Shown: positions 7,479 to 16,815, numbered from the stretch's first letter. The stretch: 45,153 nt of DNA from an uncultured Fibrobacter sp. (GCF_937877005.1 NZ_CALEFV010000035.1:1-45153), one strand, 5' to 3'. Made by a program: numbers and translations. The notes: generated from the letters alone by a model not told the origin.

Positions 7479-8822
7479 TTAAATTTGATGAAAATTTTTT
7501 CTTTCCTTAAACTGCTGCATAACATAAGCCATTTGAATGCTTTCTCGGCGTCTCAGACGAGCCGAAGAAAACCTTTTGTTTAAAACGCAACTGATAAATT
7601 CTTGGATTTCATAGCGCAAACCATAACCATCCCATTTATAGAAGAATTTTTTATTCTCATTCTGGTCTTCATAACGCAACTCAAAGTAGTCAGTCTTCCA
7701 CCAGGGAGCAGGAACATACGCATACCCCTTTGTCCCCGAAATAACAAGGTTTCCTTCTGTTTTAACCCCTAACCCAACCTTGAACGAACATGTAGCATTC
7801 GAATAACGGAAAACACCCCTCGAATATGTATCTACACCATTTTCCATTCTACTATAGATATTCAATTCATCATAATTGATTCCCATCAACTTAAAAATAG
7901 GAAGCAACGGATAGCTGCCCTGCTCGTAAAGAGCACCTCCGGCCTGATCCGGGTCAAACTCTCTACCATTTTTATCAAGCAATTGAGAAAGTGATACATC
8001 AATATCGACAACATCACCTATCAGACCAGATTTGACCAAAACCACCAAATGATTAAATGCAGGGCAATGAGCGGTTTTATTCGCTTCCATGAGAATAAGT
8101 CCATGAGACTCAGCATACCCGTATAATTCTTTAGCCTCATCCCCATTAAGGGCCATTGGGGTTTCACATAGCACATGTTTTCCCGCCTGCAAAGCGGATT
8201 TTATGCACCCGTAATGCGCCATATGGGGTGTAGCAATATAAACCGCATCAGAATCGGCATACAACTCATCAATGGATTTGCAAGCAACAACATTGTCGAG
8301 TTCCGAAACAAACTTGCTTGACTTTTGTTCGTCGATGTCAAAAGCCGCCGTTACCGACACCCCATTGACAATTCCCGCTTCCGATGGGAACCTATTCGCA
8401 ACACGTCCACAGCCAATAATACCAACCTTTACAATCTCCTGGCTTTCCTCGCGGAGCATCGTGGATGATATTCCTTCAGTCCTCGGTAAATAAACAACCT
8501 TGCAAAATTCGTTCAAATAATCAAACTTGCCTTCCCAGTCAGAACCAATCGCAAATATATCAACATCATATTTTTGAATATCATCAATTTTTTGTCCGAC
8601 ATAATCCTCGATGATTATTTTGTCGGCAAGGCCAGTCGCCTTGACAGTCTCCACTCGTTCAAGAACATTGTTTCTAACATTTAATTTACCACGATCGCGA
8701 TCAAAGTTGTCGTTAGTCACGCCAACAATAAGATAGTCGCCAAGAGCCTTAGCGCGCTTGAGTAAATTAATATGACCTTGATGCAAAAGGTCATATGTTC
8801 CATATGTGATAACGCGTGTCAT
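7479..8822 (-). CDS. fusion: glycerol-3-phosphate cytidylyltransferase (TagD-like) + Gfo/Idh/MocA oxidoreductase
   Basis: The protein has 447 residues in two domains. Residues 1-130 are TagD-like: GTYDLLHQGH with the HxGH nucleotidyltransferase motif (His14, His17) and RTEGISST (114-121), the ISSTxxR signature that binds CTP phosphates. Residues from about 131 are a Gfo/Idh/MocA unit: VGIIGCGRVANR for NAD(P), IATPHMAHYGC, and CETPMAL where the family usually has EKP, so the conserved Lys is Thr (221). The C-terminal half has the GGALYEQGSYPL region typical of these oxidoreductases. One protein may thus both form a CDP-linked alditol or amino-alcohol and reduce or oxidise its precursor. It sits between the LicD and aminotransferase genes. 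The fusion is seen directly; the substrate is inferred. Confidence 0.85.
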   Translation of the reverse strand: MTRVITYGTYDLLHQGHINLLKRAKALGDYLIVGVTNDNFDRDRGKLNVRNNVLERVETVKATGLADKIIIEDYVGQKIDDIQKYDVDIFAIGSDWEGKFDYLNEFCKVVYLPRTEGISSTMLREESQEIVKVGIIGCGRVANRFPSEAGIVNGVSVTAAFDIDEQKSSKFVSELDNVVACKSIDELYADSDAVYIATPHMAHYGCIKSALQAGKHVLCETPMALNGDEAKELYGYAESHGLILMEANKTAHCPAFNHLVVLVKSGLIGDVVDIDVSLSQLLDKNGREFDPDQAGGALYEQGSYPLLPIFKLMGINYDELNIYSRMENGVDTYSRGVFRYSNATCSFKVGLGVKTEGNLVISGTKGYAYVPAPWWKTDYFELRYEDQNENKKFFYKWDGYGLRYEIQEFISCVLNKRFSSARLRRRESIQMAYVMQQFKERKNFHQI

Positions 8823-8840
8823 TTTTCTATTTCCATATAA

Positions 8841-9665
8841 TTATTTCAAATAGGCATCGTAATAATGATGCGCTATACGTTTATTTTCTGGAGGCAGTTC
8901 CATATATTTTCCATAGCCATGGGTAAGGACCTTATCAAACTCTTTGGGAGCTTTAAACAAGTAGCCTTCAAATTCGACATCAATCATTTCATCAAACCAT
9001 TCTTTCGGGAAAATGCCCCTAACACCATCATCAGAAGCCCAAATCATACATCCTATATATTTGCTTTTTTCGTAATCGCATCCTTTTTCAATTTCATCAA
9101 GTTTGCGCATAAAGAAATCCCTACCAAGGAATTTTGCCAAACAAAAAGCAGGAAACTTAATTAGGTACTTAAAAAATGACGCAGTATTTTCTCTTTTTAT
9201 TGTTTTTCGTGTCGACAAAAAGCACATCGACGCATATCGAGATGACCGATTCTTTCTTTTTGTATACTCTTCAACTGAATTTCCCGCCCCATCAAGAGGA
9301 TAAACATCAACAAACAAGCCAATACCATAAGGTTCCTCGTTATCCACATCTAGCATATAACGGCTATCACTTATTCGGCTTATCATAAACGGGTAATTCT
9401 TGTTCGTCCCTTTGTTCAATATCTCAAAAGGCTTCAACTCTTCCTTGTGATCAATAAAATATTGGACCAAGCGATTATAATCATTCCTTGGCATCATAAT
9501 ATCAATATCGTCATCCCACGGAATAAAGCCCTTATGGCGAATTGCACCTATAAGTGTGCCATAAGCTAAGCAATACTTCAAATTTTGTTCTTTGCAAATC
9601 TCATCTATTTTTTTTAGAATTTCAAGCGCACCTTGTTGCACTTCTTTCATTGTCAATTTCTTCAT
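8841..9665 (-). CDS. LicD family phosphotransferase
   Basis: This is a 274-residue LicD-type nucleotidyltransferase-fold enzyme. The signature is YCLAYGTLIGAIRHKGFIPW followed by DDDID (Asp51-53, Asp55), the metal-binding core that transfers a phospho-substituent such as phosphocholine from a CDP donor to a sugar. A second helix region WFDEMIDVEFEGYLFKAPKE is typical of the C-terminal part. The ATG overlaps the preceding stop codon (TAATG at 9665), so translation is coupled to the upstream glycosyltransferase. The cytidylyltransferase fusion encoded next is a natural source of its CDP donor. No choline uptake or kinase gene (LicA/LicB) is in view, so the group transferred is probably not choline; that is inference. 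Confidence 0.88.
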   Translation of the reverse strand: MKKLTMKEVQQGALEILKKIDEICKEQNLKYCLAYGTLIGAIRHKGFIPWDDDIDIMMPRNDYNRLVQYFIDHKEELKPFEILNKGTNKNYPFMISRISDSRYMLDVDNEEPYGIGLFVDVYPLDGAGNSVEEYTKRKNRSSRYASMCFLSTRKTIKRENTASFFKYLIKFPAFCLAKFLGRDFFMRKLDEIEKGCDYEKSKYIGCMIWASDDGVRGIFPKEWFDEMIDVEFEGYLFKAPKEFDKVLTHGYGKYMELPPENKRIAHHYYDAYLK

Positions 9666-10615
9666 TATTGTTCCCCATTGTTTTTTAAAATCCGCTCATA
9701 ATATGTCCCACACAAAGATTCTGATTCCGCATCAAATTTATATGTAAGCTTATGAAAACAGGTTTGTTGCTTTATCGCATTCCAAGTTCGTTCATCATAA
9801 GAATCGAAAAGTCTCAATAAAAGCATATGCGGCAATGAATTGCAAAAGGGAATAACCTTTTTCCACTCATCAGGATATGCTTCTATAGCCAATTGTAGAA
9901 AATAGTGGATTAAGAAATAATCAATCATTGAATTATGCCCTTTCCAATAATTATAAAGCAACTCTTTTGTTAAGGAAATGATTGGATGGTTTGTCGTTGA
10001 TGAAATGAACCAACTCGAGAAAGGAATGCAAGAGCCATTCTGTCCAGGCATTAAACACTGATAGATAAACAATTCTGAATCAAATATATAATCTGGATAA
10101 TTGCTGCCTGAACAAAAAACTGTTGCATCAATCCATGTTCCCCCATAATGTTCTAGAAGTTCCAACCGAAGTAAATCTGAAAAATGTGTTTTCGAAATTA
10201 CACCAGAATCTATCTTGTTTTGGATAAAATCTGGAAATGTCACATAATTATGAAAATTATTCTCTGTCAGTAAAACAATCTCTCTATCGCGAAGATGTTT
10301 TTTCAAAGACGCATAACATTTTTTCACAACAATCGGAGCAGAATCCAACCCCTGCAACCACAAGAACCACACTTTATTTGACTGCGCTCGTTCTTTCACA
10401 TTACTTTTTAATAGATAGCTTGATATAAATTTTCTATTTCCCTTTCGCATCTTCTGAAGACGACGATTATTTATAGCTAATCTCACTATTTCTAGGGATT
10501 TCCGTTCAAAGCCCAAAAGAATTAAAGTAAAAAAAGAAAAGGAAAGCAAATGAGACGAAGCCAACCTCCTGACAAAGGAAAAACCTCCCATTTTTTTATA
10601 TATAGTCACAAGCAT
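9665..10615 (-). CDS. capsular polysaccharide synthesis glycosyltransferase (Caps_synth / GT32-like)
   Basis: The protein has 316 residues. A DXD-sugar-transferase region is seen in KVWFLWLQGLDSAPIVVKKC, FSDLLRLELLEHYGGTWIDA and TVFCSG, matching the Caps_synth family (PF05704) with the Asp-containing Y-G-G-x-W-x-D metal/nucleotide-sugar motif. It transfers a sugar during repeat-unit assembly on the cytoplasmic face of the inner membrane. The frame is open to a TTG at 10648, but AAGGAG sits eight bases before the ATG at 10615, so I place the start there. It overlaps the licD start by one base. Confidence 0.82.
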   Translation of the reverse strand: MLVTIYKKMGGFSFVRRLASSHLLSFSFFTLILLGFERKSLEIVRLAINNRRLQKMRKGNRKFISSYLLKSNVKERAQSNKVWFLWLQGLDSAPIVVKKCYASLKKHLRDREIVLLTENNFHNYVTFPDFIQNKIDSGVISKTHFSDLLRLELLEHYGGTWIDATVFCSGSNYPDYIFDSELFIYQCLMPGQNGSCIPFSSWFISSTTNHPIISLTKELLYNYWKGHNSMIDYFLIHYFLQLAIEAYPDEWKKVIPFCNSLPHMLLLRLFDSYDERTWNAIKQQTCFHKLTYKFDAESESLCGTYYERILKNNGEQ

Positions 10616-10661
10616 AGCTGAGAACTCCTTTTTTACAAAAATATACAATGAAATATGTTCA

Positions 10662-12188
10662 TCAAATTCGTCTCGTAATTTCTATAATTTTTTTTACCGG
10701 ATTCACCACCAAACCCCGTTCATATGAATTCATTGAAAATACAAAAAACAAAGGTAAATACAAAATCAAATACAAACCAATTCCAACAACAAGTTCAGCA
10801 GGAGACTGAAAATTTACATTTCGCAAAATAGCATATGTCATCACTGTCATTGCTAATGGAACTACAGACATTTTTGCAATCTCAAACCAAAATTTCATAA
10901 TATTGATTTTTTGCCGAACTTGGTAATAGACATTCATCGTTATAACCTGCCCTAACACAAGCGCACCAGAAATCGCACAAGCACATCCAATTCCACCATA
11001 TTTTTTCGACAATGGAATTTGAAAGCCTAAACTTAGCAATGATATAAAAATATACAACAACGATCGAAATTTCATTTGGTTTCGAGCTTGCAAAATAGTG
11101 ATCCCCAAGGTTTGAATCAAGGGTATCATTAACGGCACAAAGAAAATCATCGCAATGATATAAGATTCCGCATAATCAGGTCCCGCCCATATAGTCACAA
11201 ACGAGCGGCCGAAAAGAAAGAACCCAGATAAAATCAGAGCCATTACACAATATTGTATTCGCCCTGTTTTTATAAACAGTTCGCTAACTTCATATTCACT
11301 ATTAACATTCTTTGTCACAATAGACGTCACCTTTGGCAAGAAAACGCTTGTTACCGCCGTAGAAAAAGACATATACATATGTTCTAATTGTATAGAAACC
11401 GCAAAAATTGCCACAGAAGCGGTTCCCGCAACAGCTCCTAAAACGAATTGGCCCGTACTCCAATAAATACGATCGATAATCGCGTTCAAAAACATCCAAA
11501 AAGAATACATCACTATTTCTTTTATTACAGAGTATTCTATTCTAGCGAAATACAATTTTATTTTCAACTTCACAAAGCAATAAATACAATTAGAAACCAA
11601 TGTTGCTATGTTAAAAATAGATGCAACAACAGCCAATGCAATAGCTTTATAGCCAAATTGTAAAAGAACAACCATTGTAAGCGTGTTTAGTAAAACTCTG
11701 ACAATGATTATCACCTTCTGAAAAACAAATCGTTCGTACGCAGAAATAATTGAAGTAAAAAGGCTTAAAGGGAAGGTCACCGCCAAATTAGCTAACATCA
11801 AAAAAATAATAATCTTTAATCTGGAAACCTCCATCATCGTCATTGATTTGTCAAAGAAAACATTTGTGTGAAATGCGACACAAAGGCCCAGCACTAAAGC
11901 AATAACACCAATAGCACAATACAAAATGAAGAAAAAACCAAACGCTTTATATTGCTCCTTCTTTTTTCCTTCAGCCCTGTACTTCGCCGTATAGCGAACA
12001 ATTGCGTTACCAAAACCAAAATCAAGAATTGTCAAATATGCAATTATGGAAGCGGATATTGAATACAATCCGTATTCCGACTTTCCTAGCATCCGCAACA
12101 AAAATGGAGTATACAGCAGTCCCACCAAATTATTTAACAGCAGAACTACGTAGGACAAAAATGCTCCCCATTTAAGTTCAGATTTCAT
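10662..12188 (-). CDS. wzx: Wzx-type oligosaccharide flippase
   Basis: This is a 508-residue polytopic membrane protein with about 12-14 hydrophobic helices and the MATE/MOP-family opening WGAFLSYVVLLLNNLVGLLY followed by TPFLLRMLGKSEYGLYS. It moves lipid-linked repeat units across the inner membrane for Wzy-dependent polymerisation. A cytoplasmic loop TAKYRAEGKKKEQYKAFG follows the third helix. It lies between two transferase genes and together with the Wzy-like protein at 13260 indicates a Wzx/Wzy pathway. The gene is strongly AT-rich. Confidence 0.88.
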   Translation of the reverse strand: MKSELKWGAFLSYVVLLLNNLVGLLYTPFLLRMLGKSEYGLYSISASIIAYLTILDFGFGNAIVRYTAKYRAEGKKKEQYKAFGFFFILYCAIGVIALVLGLCVAFHTNVFFDKSMTMMEVSRLKIIIFLMLANLAVTFPLSLFTSIISAYERFVFQKVIIIVRVLLNTLTMVVLLQFGYKAIALAVVASIFNIATLVSNCIYCFVKLKIKLYFARIEYSVIKEIVMYSFWMFLNAIIDRIYWSTGQFVLGAVAGTASVAIFAVSIQLEHMYMSFSTAVTSVFLPKVTSIVTKNVNSEYEVSELFIKTGRIQYCVMALILSGFFLFGRSFVTIWAGPDYAESYIIAMIFFVPLMIPLIQTLGITILQARNQMKFRSLLYIFISLLSLGFQIPLSKKYGGIGCACAISGALVLGQVITMNVYYQVRQKINIMKFWFEIAKMSVVPLAMTVMTYAILRNVNFQSPAELVVGIGLYLILYLPLFFVFSMNSYERGLVVNPVKKIIEITRRI

Positions 12189-12194
12189 AACAAG

Positions 12195-13244
12195 TCAACT
12201 ACCCCAGAGAGTCGTTAAAAATGAAAATTGTTCTTGCGATGATAAAACCAATTTTTCTCTTTGCGGAACAAACAAATAGTTGCCCAATGAGATTTTTTTT
12301 AACGAAGCAATATTATAAAACGAAGCATCAAATCCCAAATCATCCAGAACATTAGAAAACTTTTCATTGTACGAGAGTGGATGAACCTTACAGCCACACA
12401 AAAAGCCTATAATCATCGCATGAAAACGAGATGCAACAACATATTTAGATTTCTCAAATAAGTCTAGGACAGCATTTACATTTCCGTCATAACTAAAAAT
12501 CTGAACTTTCTGACTATTCCCTATTACTTGTCGCAACTCCTCACACACCTTACGATCACCTTGTTCAGCACAAAGAGACAACAACGTAACGTCCAGCCCC
12601 TCACGAAGAAACTCAGAAATCGCAGTTTTCAACATATCCATATATTGGCCTTCGTAGGAAAGCAAATCACGCTCTTTCTTTACATCAATAACCGAGACAA
12701 TAACACCATTCCTTTTGTCCACATCCTTGTAGGCACACGATGCAGAGAACGCAATATCAAAAGCATATCTTGCATTTTTATTTCCAACGAAATCACGATA
12801 TGATTTCATATCGCGAAAGCAGCAATCATCTATGGATCCCAAAAATTCTTGATAAGATTTAAGATATTCAGCATTGTAAAACGGTCCAAAATTACATCCC
12901 AATATACAGAAATGCTTCGACCATGATTTGATAACTTTTAATCGTTCTAGTTTTTTGCGCCAATTATCGCTCTGAATGAACATCGACCCACCAATTAGAA
13001 CAGTTGCTGAACTTTTTTTTATTACGTCACCAAAAGGCACATAAGAAGAACAAATTTTTCTTTTTATTTTCTGAAAAAAAGACTCCTTCAAAGCAACTAA
13101 ATTCGGAATTCTTGACAGGCCCTCTTCTTCCTGTGAGACTTCTACATAAAATTTTACCTGCGGAAACCGACTACACAAAAGATGAACAAAAAGATCATCA
13201 CCAAAATTTTTATGGCAGTACGCAATCAAATACGCAGTTTTCAC
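12195..13244 (-). CDS. polysaccharide pyruvyl transferase family protein (second copy)
   Basis: The protein has 349 residues. The family is recognised from NFGDDLFVHLLCSRFP near the N terminus, VLIGGSMFIQ (the G-G-S/G motif), a mid-region ILGCNFGPF, and the C-terminal YVVASRFHAMIIGFLCG with the conserved R-x-H pair. It has only distant resemblance to the copy at 3991-5157, so the two probably modify different sugars. The start is a GTG at 13244 with AAAGGA seven bases before it. It lies between the wzy-like and wzx genes in the same operon. The activity, pyruvyl or other, cannot be decided from sequence. Confidence 0.8.
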   Translation of the reverse strand: MKTAYLIAYCHKNFGDDLFVHLLCSRFPQVKFYVEVSQEEEGLSRIPNLVALKESFFQKIKRKICSSYVPFGDVIKKSSATVLIGGSMFIQSDNWRKKLERLKVIKSWSKHFCILGCNFGPFYNAEYLKSYQEFLGSIDDCCFRDMKSYRDFVGNKNARYAFDIAFSASCAYKDVDKRNGVIVSVIDVKKERDLLSYEGQYMDMLKTAISEFLREGLDVTLLSLCAEQGDRKVCEELRQVIGNSQKVQIFSYDGNVNAVLDLFEKSKYVVASRFHAMIIGFLCGCKVHPLSYNEKFSNVLDDLGFDASFYNIASLKKISLGNYLFVPQREKLVLSSQEQFSFLTTLWGS

Positions 13245-13259
13245 AATATTTTCCTTTTT

Positions 13260-14330
13260 TCACAATACGCTCTTATATGGGAACGTTTCTCCCACTCCAG
13301 CGACATAAAAATAATAAAACCAAAAACCAGCAAAAAAAATCACTAAACTCCACTTAAAAACATTTCGCATCAATCTATGTTTTATCCCTGCTATTACATT
13401 GGGAAGCAAAACAATCTCAACAGGAATAAACATAAAAGCAACCCTGTTGCCATTCGGCAAATTCAACAGCAAAAAATACAGAGCGAAAAAAATAAAATAC
13501 ATCATAAATATATTCTGTTTAAAATCCTTTGCCGACGGCGAGGAAAAGATAAATGAAAAGATAAGCACAGCTAAAGTTGTCACTATAACAATCCGGCTGG
13601 AGCCCGTATCTCTAATTGACCCATAATAATTAATGTACTTTATCCCCAAAAAAAACATAACCGAATACGCATATTTATAAGCAACTCCTGACAAGCAAAT
13701 ACACACCGCAAAAAACAATCCAGTCCATTTCTTTTTAAATATGGAACTCCGCTTATACAAAAAATACATCGGCAAGAAAATCGCACTCATACTATGAAAG
13801 AGTGAAGCGACAACAACATAAAACAAATACCTCTTAAAATCACTAGTGTATACATATTTTAAAGCATATAAACAAATTGCAACACCAAGCATTTGCCTCA
13901 TCAAATTTTCAGACAAAGAAAAAAATCCAGAAAAAAGAAAAAGAAGGCAACTCATCCCCACATCCTTAGAATTTTCAACAATAAAACGATACGAAAAAAA
14001 CGAAAAAATAGCCGCGATGATAAAAAAGACCATCTGTTCAGATGAAAAGAAACGGCCTATTTCCGCAACTACACGAAACAGAGGTTCCATTTTTACAGGT
14101 TGCCCTGCAAAAACACTACCTATATAGTGATACCTTCCTAAGTATACCAAATAATCGGTGCCAACCTGGAATCGTAAGCCAGATATAAGTACAGAGGGCA
14201 GTATCAAAAAAAGAAAAATAATATTTTTTTTCTTTAGGGTAAATATGGGGTAAACACTAAAACACGGCCGATCCTTTATGAAGCTCGCCATCAAAAAAGT
14301 CAATAACGCCATCCCTAAATAAACTAGCAT
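13260..14330 (-). CDS. wzy: EpsG/Wzy-type polysaccharide polymerase
   Basis: This is a 356-residue integral membrane protein with about ten hydrophobic segments. It has the EpsG-family pattern: SGLRFQVGTDYLVYLGRYH after the second helix (the G-x-D-Y signature) and a later NLMRQMLGVAICLYALKYV. It would polymerise flipped repeat units in the periplasm. The ATG at 14330 overlaps the end of the GT2 gene by seven bases. EpsG and Wzy proteins are poorly conserved, so the assignment relies on topology, the GTDY motif and its place near wzx. Confidence 0.8.
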   Translation of the reverse strand: MLVYLGMALLTFLMASFIKDRPCFSVYPIFTLKKKNIIFLFLILPSVLISGLRFQVGTDYLVYLGRYHYIGSVFAGQPVKMEPLFRVVAEIGRFFSSEQMVFFIIAAIFSFFSYRFIVENSKDVGMSCLLFLFSGFFSLSENLMRQMLGVAICLYALKYVYTSDFKRYLFYVVVASLFHSMSAIFLPMYFLYKRSSIFKKKWTGLFFAVCICLSGVAYKYAYSVMFFLGIKYINYYGSIRDTGSSRIVIVTTLAVLIFSFIFSSPSAKDFKQNIFMMYFIFFALYFLLLNLPNGNRVAFMFIPVEIVLLPNVIAGIKHRLMRNVFKWSLVIFFAGFWFYYFYVAGVGETFPYKSVL

Positions 14331-15331
14331 TTATTTCTTTTTTTCCTTGAGTATAGCAAAGGATACACATTTGGAGCATACATAGACAAAAAGCACAATA
14401 GCATATATTTCAAAGATAATTTGGACACAATTTTTTTATTGTTCCGGAGTTCATTCCTTAACGCGTCAATCCTTTTCATATATTTAATATGCGGATCCAA
14501 GTAAAACGCCTTAATCACCTTGGCATTTGCAGTTGCACAATTCATTTTTGCATACTCAACCATATTCTTTGTAGCAGACACATCCCGATCTAGCCAAGAA
14601 ACGGCTTCTTTTGCCAAGTCTGGAGTATTAAAAAAAGAACTATCAAAAGCCTCTTTTTGAGTTACAGAATCTTTTCGTCGAAAATAGTTGTATTTTTTTT
14701 GCGGAATATAATACAAAGCAGTCATCTTTTGAAAGAACGAAAAACAGTAAAAAAAATCCTCCGCCCTTATATAGCCTACTTTAAATTGAATCGTCTTTGC
14801 AATATCAGCTTTGAATAATTTATCGAAAGGACTCCAAAATATAAATTGATTCGAAAGTACAAAAAAGTGACGATATACTTCTTCACGTTCCATTAATTTG
14901 GATTTAGTCGGATATAGAGACTCTTTCCTAGAAAAATGAGGAACCTCATTCCCGTTTTCTTCTATCTCTCGAGTTCTACAACAAACCACATCTGCGTTAC
15001 TTTCTTTGACTCCTTGAAGCAATGTTTCATAAAAATCCAAGTCTAAAAAATCATCCGAATCTACAAAACTAATCCATTCTCCTTTTGCTATTCTCAGCCC
15101 ATCATTTCTTGCAGCAGAAACCCCTTCATTTTTTTTATCAACAAGAACAATCCTTCCATCTCGCGCCTCATATACTTTACATACTTCTAAACTTTCATCG
15201 GTTGACCCATCATTAACAAGAATTATTTCTAATTCACGATAAGTCTGATTAACAATACTATCTATACACCGCTTTAAATACGACGAAGTATTATAAATGG
15301 GGACAATCACACTAATCAGCATTTTATCCAT
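14324..15331 (-). CDS. GT2 family glycosyltransferase
   Basis: This is a 335-residue family-2 transferase with GT-A fold. It opens with ISVIVPIYNTSSYLKRCIDS, then IILVNDGSTDESLEV (UDP-binding Asp), GVSAARNDGLRIAKGEWIS and FVDSDDFLD with the DxD metal motif. The C-terminal third is basic and lacks strong transmembrane segments. It adds a sugar to the lipid-linked repeat. It is the first clearly AT-rich gene of the locus; the transferase gene upstream has backbone-like base composition, so a recombination border may lie in the 53-base gap between them. Confidence 0.88.
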   Translation of the reverse strand: MDKMLISVIVPIYNTSSYLKRCIDSIVNQTYRELEIILVNDGSTDESLEVCKVYEARDGRIVLVDKKNEGVSAARNDGLRIAKGEWISFVDSDDFLDLDFYETLLQGVKESNADVVCCRTREIEENGNEVPHFSRKESLYPTKSKLMEREEVYRHFFVLSNQFIFWSPFDKLFKADIAKTIQFKVGYIRAEDFFYCFSFFQKMTALYYIPQKKYNYFRRKDSVTQKEAFDSSFFNTPDLAKEAVSWLDRDVSATKNMVEYAKMNCATANAKVIKAFYLDPHIKYMKRIDALRNELRNNKKIVSKLSLKYMLLCFLSMYAPNVYPLLYSRKKRNKC

Positions 15332-15384
15332 AACAAACCTTTTTTTCCACGACCAAATACAAAAAAACTTCTTCTATAGCATCT

Positions 15385-16548
15385 CTACTTCTTCCACACC
15401 CCAGCATACTCATTGCAAATAAAAGCCCAACTATATGCATTGGCAATCCTTCCGGTGCTCGCATTCGCAAGAGCCTTGATCTCTTCTGCAGGGAGGGCAT
15501 CGGCGCGTTCGATGGTTGCTGCGAGGTTGCCCTTTTCCTTGTTCCAGTAGATGGCGGTATCTTCACCGACTTCCCTGTTGAAGCCCACATCAAGGAGCAG
15601 GTTCAGGTCGCTGCTGGCAAGCGCTTCCAAAAGGCTCGGGTTCGTGCCTCCGACTTCGTGCCCGTGGAAGTATCCGTAAGCCTGCTCGCGGATTTTCATG
15701 AGCAGTTCCTGGTCGTAAACGGTGCCCACGAACTTAATTCGCGGATCCTTGTCGAACCCGGTCTTTTTCTTGAGTTCGTCGAGGAACGACTCGTTTACGT
15801 TGGTTATGAGCGCGAAGTTCTTGGGCGTCTTGCTCAGCATGAGCTCGCGGATCATGGTCTCGTAGTTGTTCTCGGGCACAAAGCGGCCCACCACCAGGTA
15901 GTATTCCTTGGGCTTCAGGCCCTTTTCGGCGAGCCAGTTCGTGAACTTTTCGTCGTTGTCGGCCAGGCGGCTACGACGGATTTCGGCACCATAGGCGATG
16001 AACGTCGTCTGCGGGTTATACTTGGCGTAGCTTTCGCGGATATACTTCTCAATATTCTTGCTGTCGCAAACGAGCAGGTCTGCATACTTGACCATGCGTT
16101 TTTCGGAATACTTCCAGTACTTGCGTACGGGCAGGGGCCACTTGGCACGGAGCCATTCATGACCATCGGGGTTCACATAGAACTTGCCACCCAGCTTGTG
16201 GATTTGACTCTGGAACTTCCGCGCAAACGGCCCGATTCGGCAAGCCAGGCAATAAACGATAGGGTGCGGAATCTCGTATTTCTTGATATAGGCTATACAC
16301 CGCCTAATTGACAGAACATCGTAAACGATAGCTGCTGCCGCACCGATTTTCGGGACCTTCACCTTGAAACAGCGGGCGTTGTGATACTCGAATTCGCTGT
16401 TTTCGTCGGCCTTGCATGCCACATGGTATTTGAAGCGGGCATCGTCCTGGTGATATTCCGTCAATTTGTCGACAAAGGTTTCGTATCCACCATACGCCCC
16501 GGGGATACCCTTACTACCAACTATGAAAATATGTTGAATATCTGCCAT
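15385..16548 (-). CDS. DUF1972 / GT4 rhamnosyltransferase-type glycosyltransferase
   Basis: The protein has 387 residues. IFIVGSKGIPGAYGGYETFV is the hallmark of DUF1972 N-terminal domains found in WchF/RfaB-like rhamnosyltransferases. It is followed by a GT-B C-terminal domain with YYLVVGRFVPENNY and HGHEVGGTNPSLLEALAS, where the E-x7-E region binds the nucleotide sugar. A longer frame reaches a GTG at 16584, but the family start is MADIQHIFIVG at 16548. The gene is GC-richer than all later genes of the operon and is first in it, so it may belong to the conserved flank of the locus. A dTDP-rhamnose donor would fit the rmlD-like stub at the other end. Confidence 0.85.
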   Translation of the reverse strand: MADIQHIFIVGSKGIPGAYGGYETFVDKLTEYHQDDARFKYHVACKADENSEFEYHNARCFKVKVPKIGAAAAIVYDVLSIRRCIAYIKKYEIPHPIVYCLACRIGPFARKFQSQIHKLGGKFYVNPDGHEWLRAKWPLPVRKYWKYSEKRMVKYADLLVCDSKNIEKYIRESYAKYNPQTTFIAYGAEIRRSRLADNDEKFTNWLAEKGLKPKEYYLVVGRFVPENNYETMIRELMLSKTPKNFALITNVNESFLDELKKKTGFDKDPRIKFVGTVYDQELLMKIREQAYGYFHGHEVGGTNPSLLEALASSDLNLLLDVGFNREVGEDTAIYWNKEKGNLAATIERADALPAEEIKALANASTGRIANAYSWAFICNEYAGVWKK

Positions 16549-16776
16549 AGAAAGAAGCCAGGCCCCTACGCAAGAACTCCGCACCGAGGTCCGTTCAAGT
16601 CAAAAAAACGATTACAAAACATCATTGCATGCACACCAAATCTCAAATAAATTTAAAAAACAATTTAACAAATTACATATATCTTACAAGGTATTGTCAG
16701 AAGAAATACATGGATATATTGTATAGACTACAGATTGCGGTCTAGGGAGCTTTTTGAAGACTTCGGTCTTTTTAAC
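16549..16776 (-). promoter_or_regulatory. leader/promoter region of the polysaccharide operon
   Basis: This non-coding, AT-rich stretch separates the Rpn terminator from the first glycosyltransferase gene and must contain the operon's promoter. I see no convincing single promoter. It also contains a small hairpin with a TTCG loop at 16757-16770 (AAGAC/GTCTT) that would be followed by T residues on the plus strand, although no plus-strand gene precedes it. Confidence 0.4.
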
Positions 16777-16797
16777 AAAAAAGCCTCTTTCGAGGCT
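16777..16797 (-). terminator. rho-independent terminator after the Rpn genes
   Basis: On the minus strand AGCCTC-GAAA-GAGGCT is followed by six T. It lies 18 bases past the small Rpn-tail ORF and separates it from the polysaccharide operon. Confidence 0.75.
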
Positions 16798-16815
16798 AGA
16801 AATCGAGTAACTTAC

